Positions 44,691 through 53,429 of a DNA stretch of 64,000 nucleotides are shown here, piece by piece. The stretch comes from Theropithecus gelada (Eukaryota; Chordata; Mammalia; Primates; Cercopithecidae), in the NCBI RefSeq assembly GCF_003255815.1, contig NC_037668.1, forward strand, positions 10,862,542 through 10,926,541, read 5' to 3'. Both the position numbers and the translations under genes were made by a program. Every line of letters starts with the position of its first letter. Positions within the stretch are counted from its first letter, which is position 1. A model generated the notes under the pieces. The model searched no databases and was not told where the DNA came from. It worked only from the letters and a program-made list of their open reading frames with translations.

Positions 44691-45467
44691 AAACTAGAAA
44701 TCAATAAATGGAGGAAAATGTAAAGCTAAAAAATACGTGGAAATTAAACAACACACTCTTAAACAACCAATGGGTCAAAGAATAAATCAAAAGGGAAATA
44801 AAAAATATTTGTACATAAATGAAGAAAAAACAACATACCAAACTAATGAGTGGCATGCAGCAAAAGCAATACTAAGAAGAAAAATTATAGCAATAAATGC
44901 CTACATTAAGAAAGAAAATAAATCTAAAATAAACAACATAATTTTGTATCTCGAGAAACAAGAACAAACTAAGCCCAATGTTAGCAAAAGAAAGGAAATA
45001 AAGATAGCATCAGAAATAAATAAAATGGACTAGAAAAACAATAGAAAAGATAAAAACTCAGTTGTCTTTTTAAAAAATAAAAAAAATTTGAGAGACATTT
45101 AGCCTGAGGAAATAAAAGAAAAGAAGCAACAAAATAAAATTAGCTATGGAAAATGAGAGATTACAACTAATGCCATAGAAATATAAAGAATCACAAAAGA
45201 ATATGATGAATATGTAAGTATAAACCAAAAAATTGAGTAACCGAGACAGATTAGATAAATTCCTAGAAATGCACATCCTACAAAGACTAAATTATGAGAA
45301 CTAAAAAATATAAACAAACAAACAAAGAATAAGGATATTGAACTGGGAATTTTTTTAAAAATTCAGTGAACAAAGCTCAGGACCATATGTCATCACTGGT
45401 GAATCTTGCCAATCATTTGAAGAGTGTATGCTAATCTTTTTCAAACTTTTTTAAAAAGAATTGAAGA
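44691..45467 (+). mobile_element. Old L1 (L1M-type), sense, ORF2 middle, left of AluY
   Basis: The sequence jumps from ORF1 to the middle of ORF2: 'gaaactagaaatcaataaatgg', 'aacacactcttaaacaaccaatgggtcaaag', 'ggcatgcagcaaaagcaatactaagaag', 'aacaagaacaaactaagcccaatgttagc'. The end of ORF1 and the endonuclease part of ORF2 are missing. The 98-aa frame at 44737-45033 is genuine but partial ORF2 coding. Confidence 0.85.
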
Positions 45468-45756
45468 GGGCCAGGCACGGTGGGTTACGCCTGTAATTCC
45501 AGCACTTTGGAAGGCCAAGGTGTGCAGATCACGAGGTCAGGAGATCGAGACCATCCTGGCTAACACGGTAAAACCCCTTCTCTACTAAAAATTAGCTCGG
45601 TGCGGTGGTGGGCGCCTGTAGTCCCAGCTACTCAGGAAGCTGAGGCAGGAGAATGGAGTGAACCCAGGAGGCAGAGCTTGCAGTGAGTCAAGATCGCGCC
45701 ACTGCACTCCAGCCTGGGTGACAGAGCGAGACTCCATCTCAAAAAAAAAAAAAAAA
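45468..45756 (+). mobile_element. AluY-like SINE, sense, with target duplication
   Basis: It starts GGCCAGGCACGGTGGGTTAC and has 'gagatcgagaccatcctggctaacacgg' and 'gcagagcttgcagtgag', typical of AluY. It ends in A17. A 15-bp direct repeat AAAAAGAATTGAAGA flanks it (about 45453-45467 and 45753-45767). It is inserted in old L1 ORF2. The 73-aa minus frame is Alu readthrough. Confidence 0.96.
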
Positions 45757-46194
45757 AGAATTGAAGACAAGGGACCACAAAAAAAGAAAACCACAGGCCA
45801 AGACAAAGATATTACAAGAAAAGAAAATTACAAGCCAATATCCTTAATGAACATAAATGCAATAATTGTCAACAAAATATTAGCAAACCAAATTAAATAG
45901 CACATTAAAGGATCATATGCCATGATCAAGTGGGATTTATCTCTGGGAAGTGAGGATGGTTTAACATATATGAATTGAGAAATGTAATACATCACATTTA
46001 CAGAATATAGAACAAAAACCACATATCATCATCTCAATAGATGCAGAAAAACATTAGACAAAATTCAATATCATTTCATGATAAAAGTTTTCAACAAATT
46101 AGGTATAGAAAGAAAGTATCTCAACATAATACCGCCCACATATGACAAGCCTACAGTTAATATCATACTCAGCAGTGAAAAGTTGAAAGCTTTT
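45757..46194 (+). mobile_element. Old L1 (L1M-type) ORF2, sense, between AluY and LTR
   Basis: 'aagaaaagaaaattacaagccaatatcctt', 'ggatcatatgccatgatcaagtgggatttat', 'atcatctcaatagatgcagaaaaaca', 'atcatactcagcagtgaaaagttgaaagctttt'. Reverse-transcriptase domain sequence, colinear with the left piece. It is cut by the LTR and resumes at 46547. Confidence 0.88.
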
Positions 46195-46546
46195 TGTATT
46201 AGTCCGTTTTCACACTGCTGATGGAGACATACCCGAGACTGGGAAGAAAAAGTAATTTAATTGGACTTACAGTTCCACGTCGCTGGAGTGGCCTCAGAAT
46301 TATGGCAGGAGGTAAAAGGTACCTCTTACATGGTGGCGGCAAGAGAAAATGGGGAAGAAGAAAAGCTGAAACCCCTGATAAACCCGTCAGGTCTCGTGAG
46401 ACTTATTCACTATTACAAGAATAGCACTGGAAAGACAGACCCCATGATTAAATTACCTCCCACTGGGCTCCTCCCACAACATGTGAGAATTCTGGGAAAT
46501 ACAATTCTAGTTGAGATTCGGGTGGGAACACAGCCAAACCATATCA
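46195..46546 (-). mobile_element. ERVL-MaLR solo LTR (MSTA/THE1-like), antisense
   Basis: Plus strand opens TGTATTAGTCCGTTTTCACA, with 'acagttccacgtcgctgg', 'ggtctcgtgagacttattcactattac', 'gattaaattacctcccactgggctcctccc', and ends CAGCCAAACCATATCA. It is a solo LTR in reverse, inserted within L1 ORF2 between 'gctttt' and 'ccttctaag'. The 67-aa and 137-aa plus frames are LTR/L1 fusion artefacts. Confidence 0.93.
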
Positions 46547-46767
46547 TCTTCCTTCTAAGATCAGAAATAAGACAAGGATGCACATTCTTGCCACTTCTAG
46601 TTAACATAGTACTGGAAGTTCTAACCAGAACAATTTGGCAAGAGAAAGAAAGAAACTGGAAAAAAAAGAAGTGAAAACGTTTCTGTTTGCATATAACATG
46701 ATCTTAGATATAGAAAACTCTAAAGACTCCACCAACAAAAATAAAACCTGTTAGAACTAATAAATGA
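46547..46767 (+). mobile_element. Old L1 (L1M-type) ORF2, sense, right of LTR
   Basis: 'gatcagaaataagacaaggatgcacattcttgccacttctagttaacatagtactggaagttct' and 'aaactctaaagactccacc' continue the RT domain. It is cut after 'ctaataaatgaattca' by the next L1. Confidence 0.88.
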
Positions 46768-47387
46768 ATTCAGCTTCAGAGGTTTTGGGGCTGAGACAAT
46801 GGGGTTTTCTAAATATACAATCATGTCATCTGCAAACAGAGACAATTTGACTTTCTCTCTTCCTATTTGAATATGCTTTATTTCTTTCTCTTGAATGATT
46901 GCCCTGGTGAAAGCTTCCAGTACTATGTTGAACAGGAGTGGTGAGAGAGAGCATCCTTGTCGTGTGTTGGTTTTCAAAGGGAATGCTTCCAGCTTTTGCC
47001 CATTCAGTATGATATTGGCTATGGGTTTGTCATAAATAACTCTTATTATTTTGAGATATATTCATTCCACACTTAGTTAATTGATAGTTTTTAGCATGAA
47101 GGGATGTTGAATTTTTATCAAAGTCCTTTTCTGCATCTATTGAGATAATCATGTGCTTTTTGTCATTGGTTCTGTTTATGTGATGGATTATGTTTATTGA
47201 TTTGTGTATGTTGAACCAGCCTTGCATCCCAGGGATGAAGACGACTTGATCCTAGTGAATAAGCTTTTCAATGTACCACTGGATTCAGTTGGTGAGTATT
47301 TTATTGAGGATTTTCACATTGAAGTTCATCAGTGATATTGGCCTGAAATTTTTTTTTTCTTGTTGTGTCTCTGCCAGATTTTGGAAT
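46768..47387 (-). mobile_element. Primate L1, inverted 5' segment
   Basis: Antisense ORF2 RT region: 'ggggctgagacaatggggttttctaaatatacaatcatgtcatctgcaaacagagac', 'ttccagtactatgttgaacaggagtggtgagag', 'tgcatcccagggatgaag', to 'cttgttgtgtctctgccag'. The sense segment then starts within about 13 nt (L1 coordinates) of where this one ends. The 85-aa minus frame at 46720-46977 keeps the FADDM catalytic block of L1 RT. Confidence 0.93.
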
Positions 47388-48404
47388 ACAAAGTCTCAGC
47401 ATACAAAACCAATGTGCAAAAATCACAAGCATTCCTATCCACAAATAATAGACATGCAGAGAGCCAAATCATGAGTGAACTCCCATTCACAATTGCTACA
47501 AAGAAAATAAAACACCTAGGGATACAACTTACAAGGGAAGTGAAGGACCTCTTCATGGAGAACTACAAACCACTGCTCAAGGAAATAAGAGAGGACACAA
47601 ATAAATGAAAAAAATAAATCCATGCTCATGGATAGGAAGAATCAATATCATGAAAATGGCCATATTGCCCAAAGTAATTTACAGAGTCAATGCTATTCCC
47701 TTCAAGCTACCATTGACTTTCTTCACAGAACTAGAAAGAAACTACTTTAAATTTGATATGGAACCCAAAAAGAGCTCATATAGCCAAGACAATCCTAAAC
47801 AAAAACAACAAAGCTGGAGGCATCCTGCTATCTGACTTCAAACTATACTACAAAGCTACAGTAACCAAAATAGCATGGTACTGGTTCCAAAACAGATATA
47901 TAGACCAATGGAACAGAACAGAGGCCTCAGAAATAACACCGCACATTTACAAGCATCTGATCTTTGACAAACCTGACAAAAACAAGCAATGGGGAAAGGA
48001 TTCCCTGTTTAATATATGGTGCTGGAAAAACTGGCCAGCCATATGCAGAAAACTGAAACTTGACCCCTTTCTTACACCTCATACAAAAATGAACTCAAGA
48101 TGGGTTAAAGACTTAAATATAAGACCCAAAACCATAAAAACCCTAGAAGAAAACCTAGGCAATACCATTCAGGACATAGGCATGGGCAAAGACTTCATGA
48201 CTAAAACACCAAAAGCAATTGCTACAAAAGCCAAACTTGACAAATGGCATCTAATTAAACTAAAGAGCTTCTGCGCAGCAAAAGAAACTAGCATCAGAGT
48301 TATCAGGAAACCTGCAGAATAGGAGAAAATTTTTGCAATCTATCCATCTGACAATGGTCTAATGTCCAGAATCTACAAGGAACTTAAACAAATTACAAGA
48401 AAAT
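47388..48404 (+). mobile_element. Primate L1, sense segment (ORF2 after the RT core)
   Basis: Sense ORF2 from 'caaagtctcagcatacaaaaccaatgtgc' to 'gaacttaaacaaattacaagaaa'. Three partly overlapping frames (47360-47608, 47605-47835, 47753-48322) are one ORF2 region broken by frameshifts, ending at a stop near 48320. It lacks the ORF2 C-terminus. An LTR fragment follows immediately. Confidence 0.93.
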
Positions 48405-48509
48405 ATCTTGGACTTCCAAGCCTCCAGAACTGTGATAAATAAACTCTTGTTTATAAGCAATCCAGTTTATGGTATATTGTTACATCAGCCCAACTAAACT
48501 GAGACAATG
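48405..48509 (+). mobile_element. MaLR LTR 3' end fragment (MLT1/MST-type), sense
   Basis: 'atcttggacttccaagcctccagaactgtgataaataaactcttgtttataagc' and 'agtttatggtatattgttacatcagccc' match the sense 3' end of MLT1-type LTRs. It is only about 105 bp. Its junction with L1 at 48404 is abrupt. Confidence 0.8.
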
Positions 48510-48599
48510 GCTATAGAATTTCTGTTATCAAGACAAATAAGTATTAGATGTCAGTTGTATAACATAGTACTTATAGTGAACAATATAATATTTTGCATT

Positions 48600-48706
48600 T
48601 AGATGATGGGCTGAGAGGGGCAGCAAACCACCATGGCACATGCATACCTATGTAACAAACCTGAATGTTCAGCACATGTAGCCCTGAACTTAAAGTAAAA
48701 TTAAAT
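48600..48706 (+). mobile_element. Primate L1 3' terminus, sense
   Basis: 'gcagcaaaccaccatggcacatgcatacctatgtaacaaacctgaatg' and 'gaacttaaagtaaaattaaa' are the last 100 bp of an L1 3' UTR. It may belong to the 5'-inverted L1 at 46768-48404 after an internal loss, or be a separate short insertion. Confidence 0.8.
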
Positions 48707-48707
48707 A

Positions 48708-48723
48708 TATAATTTATATATTT

Positions 48724-48769
<46 letters not shown>

Positions 48770-48770
48770 A
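48708..48770. repeat. (TA)n(GA)n microsatellite
   Basis: TATATATATATATATATATA followed by GAGAGAGAGAGAGAGAGAGA, about 60 bp, at the L1 tail. The 114-aa minus frame through it is an artefact. Confidence 0.93.
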
Positions 48771-49100
48771 TAGATCTCACGTTAAGTGTTCTTAAAACAC
48801 ACGCACAAAAAAAGCCCACAAAGAACACAGGGAAATTTTTGGAGGTGGCAAATTTGTTTTGTATTTTTGATTGTGGTGATGCTATTACAGGTGTATCCAC
48901 ATATCCAAACCCCACAAAATGGAGGCATTAAATATGTGCTAATTTTGTAAATAAATTATACCTCAATAAAGCTCTTAAAAACCCAAAAATAAAATAGAAA
49001 GGATGAAAGAGTGTGAAAGAAACAGAAACACTCAGAAGTGTTGGTGACCTGACAGGGAGAGAAAGATAGAAATAAAGACCCTTCAAAAAACGTTGGTTCA

Positions 49101-49371
49101 GGCCAGGAGTGGTGGCTAACGCATGTAACTCAGTATTTTGGGAGGCCGAGGTGGGTGGATCACCTGAGGTCAGGACTTCAAGACCAGGCTGGCCAACATG
49201 GCAAAACCCTGTTTCTACTAAAAACAGAAAAATTAGCCAGGCATGGTGGGGCCAAAATGAGGCACAGAGAATCGCTTAAACCCAGAAGGCAGAGGTTACA
49301 GTGAGCCAAGATCACGCGACTGCACTCAAGCCTGGGCAACAGAGCAAGATTCTGTCTCAAAAAAAAAAAAA
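49101..49371 (+). mobile_element. Alu SINE, sense, with internal deletion
   Basis: It starts GGCCAGGAGTGGTGGCTAAC and ends in A13. About 40 bp around the right-arm 'cctgtaatcccagctactcggg' are missing between 'gcatggtggggcc' and 'agaatcgcttaaaccc'. It is tail to tail with the antisense Alu about 180 bp downstream. Confidence 0.95.
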
Positions 49372-49439
49372 GAATGATTTATTTAAAACATGATTTATTA
49401 TGCACCTTAACGGCATTTTGAGGTCTCTATTTGCTTTTG

Positions 49440-49552
49440 TTAAATTAACATTTCTTGGGCTATGTCTGATCAGGGATATTGTGTAGACCTGATGCTATTA
49501 CTAAAAAGACAGCAAATAATAGATATTGGTGAGGATGTGGAGAGAGAGGAAC
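49440..49552 (+). mobile_element. Old L1 (L1M-type) ORF2 end, sense, left of Alu
   Basis: 'gatgctattactaaaaagacagcaaataatagatattggtgaggatgtggagag' is the sense ORF2 C-terminal Cys-region lead-in. It is continued after the Alu. Confidence 0.8.
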
Positions 49553-49844
49553 TTTTTTTCTTTTTTAGACGGTGTCTCACTTTGTCACCCAGGCTGGAGT
49601 GCAGTGGCACAATTTCGGCTCACTGCAACCTTTGCCTCCCGGGTTCAAGCAATTCTCCTGCCTCAGCCTTCCAAGGAGCTGGGACTACAGGCGCCCGCCA
49701 CCACACACAGCTAATTTTTCTTTTTTTAGTACAGACAGGGTTTCACCATATTTGCCAGACTGTTCTCAAACTGCCGACCTTGTGATCCATCCACCTCGGC
49801 TTCCCAAAGTGCTGGGATCACAGGCGTGAGCCACAGTGCCCAAC
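49553..49844 (-). mobile_element. Alu SINE, antisense
   Basis: 'agacggtgtctcactttgtcacccaggctggagtgcag' through 'gagccacagtgcccaac'. Host words GAGAGAGGAAC on the left and GAGAGAAGGGAAC on the right look like a diverged target duplication. Three plus frames over it are Alu readthrough. Confidence 0.95.
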
Positions 49845-50655
49845 CGAGAGAAGGGAACTCATACACTGTTGGTGGGAATGTAAATTACGGAAACTATGGA
49901 AAAAAGTATGGAGATTTCTCAGAAAACTAGAAATAGAGCTACCATTTGATCCAGCAATCTCACTGCTATATATTTACCCAAGATAAAAGCAATCAATATA
50001 TCAAAAAGATACCTGTTTTGGTATATATATTGCAGCACTATTCACAATAACAAAGATAGGGAATCAACCTAAGTGCCCATCAACGAATGAATGGATAAAG
50101 AAAATGTGGTATACATATACACAATATGTATGCAATACACAAAGTATTTTATTGCTAAAATACTACTAAATACTACTAGTATATTATAAATAATTTACTA
50201 CTAGTATATTATATGTAACATACTATATATAATATATAATACTATATATAATGTATTTTATATATGTAGTGTTACTAGTATAAAATACTACTAATACTAA
50301 AAGCCATAAAAAAATGAAATCATATCCTTTGTAGCAACATGGACAGAACTGGAGGTCATTATCTTGAGTGAAACAAGCCAGGCACAGAAAAATAAATATC
50401 ACATGTTCTGTCTTATAAATGAAAGCGAAAAAGGAAGTATCCACATGGACATAGAGAGTGGAGTGATAGCTAATGAAGACTCAGAATGGCGAGGTGGTGG
50501 GAGAGGGGAGAATGAGGAGAAATTGGAAAATGGGTACAATGTACATTGTTTGGGTGATGTATATCCTAAAAGCCTTAACTTGACCAATGCACAATATATG
50601 CATGTAACAAAATTGCAAATGCACTCCACATGTTTGTACAAATAAAAAGGAAAGC
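49845..50655 (+). mobile_element. Old L1 (L1M-type) ORF2 end and 3' UTR, sense, right of Alu
   Basis: 'actcatacactgttggtgggaatgtaaatta', 'ccatttgatccagcaatctcactgc', 'aatggataaagaaaatgtggtatacat', 'gtgaaacaagccaggcacagaaaaa', '3' UTR' words 'gggtacaatgtacattgtttgggtgatg' and the A-rich end by 50655. An AT-rich expansion interrupts it at 50120-50303. The 93-aa plus and 80-aa minus frames are 3' UTR shadows. Confidence 0.88.
50120..50303. repeat. AT-rich local expansion inside L1
   Basis: Reiterated TACTACTA, ATACTACT and TATATAATA words, with TACTACTAGTATATTATA occurring twice and several self-complementary runs. It separates L1 words that are normally adjacent ('atacacaat' and 'agccataaaaaa'). 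Confidence 0.75.
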
Positions 50656-51799
50656 AATTAATACAGTGACATCTGAAAGCCTAACAGAGTTTAAAGAATG
50701 AGATATGTGTTCAATACATAGTACTCAAAGGAGTGATTTTTTTTTTTAAATCCTTGTTAGAGAAACTCTGACAAATGCATAAAAATTTGACCAATTAATT
50801 TTAGAAAAAGAAGATCAGAAGGAAAGGTAGTACATTATTTAACCTTCTTGAGCCTCTTTTCCTTATTTACCAGGTTGCAAATAAAAGATAAGCAACATGG
50901 TATGCTTATTTATTGGCACAAAGCATCCACTTAGTAATTGCCCATTAAAATAATAATTGTTACATTTGGTGGTCAAAATCTGTGTTTTGGCTCCCAACTG
51001 TTGGTGTAATATTCGATTGTTAATGAAGTTTGCACTATAATGAAACTGTTAAAGATCAAGTTTGATATTGGAACATCACAAAGAGACTAGAAAATTTCAC
51101 CATATTGTAGAACTTGAGGTTCTGTCCTTCAGCCCCTCATTGACAAATTCAACATTTTAATTTGATTCTAGAATTTCCAGTCAATATGGATTGCTGTATT
51201 TGGAGTTTACTTCATTCAAATATCATCTTGAAATTTCATGTAAAGTTGAACATTGAGAGATCATTGCTAGGATTTGCAAACTGTGACAAAAATAACGTAT
51301 CTCACTCTACAAAATGCATACAAACTAGAATAGTCACAATCAGGCATCTTTCGAGAACAGAAACCATAGACTCTCCAGGTTTCTAAATCAAATTTCAGCT
51401 TTGGCACACTGGACAAGAAGTGCATACATGACTTAATTTGTAAAAATAATTTTGTTTTTTGTATTTTGCAGTTCAGGCTTTGGTAACATTCCAATATTAC
51501 TCATTTGGAAAAAATGAAGTTTATATCACAACTTAAGTAGCAGTGCTAATGCAAATTTATACCAACGCCAGAACTATATAAAGATCTTTTCATAATTGAA
51601 CATGAACACATACATACTCCCGTTTGGTGAAATCTTTGGGAAATGTTTATGGGAGGTGCCAAATCTATTTTCTCAAAAATCCAGCAGCTATTGCTGGAAT
51701 GAAGGGATTTAAAGGATGTATACATTCAAAAGAAAGAAAACATAGAAATGAGTGAATAGTGATAAACTTTCAATTAAAAACAATAACAACAACAAAACA
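50656..51799. other. Stretch without recognised genes
   Basis: No repeat family or exon recognised. Opposed frames at 51162-51386 (plus) and 51267-51494 (minus) overlap and lack motifs. An (AAC)n-like run is near 51780-51815. Confidence 0.45.
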
Positions 51800-53420
51800 A
51801 AAACAAAACAAAAAACTTGGTAGCAGTTTTATTTTCAGAGATATGGTGGATAAGATATCCTGAAGCAATACTTTATACCTCAAAACACTCACAAAGACAG
51901 AGCAAAATATACCAAATATTCTTTTAAGTTTATAGCTGAACTCACAATTGAAACAAAAAAGTCCAGGAGCCAAAAAGACAAAGGGAAAACTAAAAATAAG
52001 GATTGGCCCTAGTGACCCTGGAAGCCGTTGTCAATCTCACAGGGATTTGAATTAAAGTAACCATATGGGGACGTAAGATAAGGCCTTGGGCCAAATTTTT
52101 TTTTAAAAAAGAGAGAGAACAAAGTAGCACACATCAGTCTGGGGTTCCTAAAGAGGTACTCCCTCTGTAAAGAGAAAAAAATCTACCCCCTGGAAAAGGA
52201 AAATGAAAAATACAATTGTATGTGTTATCTTGGGGCGCAGCTCCCATAGCCATCAACTACCCTCATGTAAGTTTGGATTCTATTAGCTTACTATACTTCA
52301 AACCAAGAAAATAATACAAAATGAGATGGCTTTAAAAAATTCAAAAGTATCTATCACAATAAATGTCAATGTACTAAATAAATCTAAATAAATTGTAAGT
52401 TTTAATATAAAAATAAAATCCAGCTACAAGAAAAACGCCTAAAAGATAGGGAAACTAAAATATTGGAAACAGAGGGTTAAAAATATATACCACACAGTGA
52501 TAAGTAAAATAAACCTGAAGTAGCTATATTAACATTAGGCAAAATAGATTTTAAGTTAAGAAATAGAGTCACTAGCAAGTGACAAATTCACCAAGGAACT
52601 ATAACAATCTTAAATTGTTATATGAAAGTTATAGCATAATTTCACAATATATTTTAAAAACTGATAATTGCAAGGAGAAAAATCACAAATCCAGACTCAT
52701 ACTGGGTGATTTAAACTTACTTCTGTCAGAAATGATAGTTCAACCAGACAAGAAATAATTAGAAATACAGACTATTAGAACAATACAACTAACAATCTTG
52801 CATAAGTGTACATATTTAAAATACCAAATTAGTAGATCAAATAAGTCATAATGGAAATCAGAAAATATTTAGAACTGAAAGATAATGAAACAATTATATG
52901 TGGAAATCTGTGAGAGGCAGCTAATGAGAATATAATGATAAATGCTTATATAGAAGGAAAGTGAAAATTAATTACCTAAACATTGACTTAAGAGACTTTA
53001 AAAGGCATAATAAATAAATCCAGGGAAAGTAGGCTAAGCAGAAAAGGTAAGGACAGACATTTATACAATAGAAACAAGAATTACCATACACAACAACTAC
53101 AAAGCCTTTTCTTTTGAAAAACAAATGGGCAAAACACTGGTAAAATTGATCACGGAAAAAAACAGAAGTCACAAATCAGAAATACTAGTCACAATCCAGA
53201 AATGCAGAATACTAGTGGTGGAAAGAGGATGTAGTAGACATACAGCAAAGATTTAGGACAAAATACGAGAATTGCATGAAATTCTTCATTGTATTAAATT
53301 CGAAAACTTGGACGAAGTGGAAGTTTTCCAGAAAAATAAGTATTAGCAAAAATGGCTCAAGAAGATGTAAACTAAGAATCTGTGATAATTTTAAAAACTT
53401 GCCTCAGTAATACAATTATA
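51800..53420 (+). mobile_element. Ancient L1 (L1M/L1ME-type), sense, 5' ORF2 region
   Basis: Best in 52490-53180: 'gtagctatattaacattaggcaaaatagattttaag', 'aaattcaccaaggaactataacaatcttaaa', 'tcagaaaatatttagaactgaaagataatg', 'gtggaaatctgtgagaggcagctaatg', 'ataatgataaatgcttatatagaaggaaag'. These follow endonuclease-to-RT order in sense. The flanks are less certain. No coding is left. Confidence 0.65.
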
Positions 53421-53429
53421 TGAGTAATA

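Larger units (their letters stand above)
48510..48980 (+). mobile_element. Old L1 3' UTR, sense, interrupted by a primate L1 tail
   Basis: 'acatagtacttatagtgaacaatataatattttgca' and, from 48771, 'agatctcacgttaagtgttctt', 'ttgattgtggtgatgctattacaggtgtatcca', 'ttatacctcaataaagctcttaaaa' form an L1MA/MB-type 3' UTR. It is probably the end of the old L1 that starts near 43.9 kb. A primate L1 3' terminus sits at 48600-48706, and a (TA)n(GA)n tract follows. Confidence 0.75.

Noticed and set aside
46261..46674. 137-aa frame
   Set aside because: It runs across an antisense LTR into L1 ORF2; a fusion artefact.
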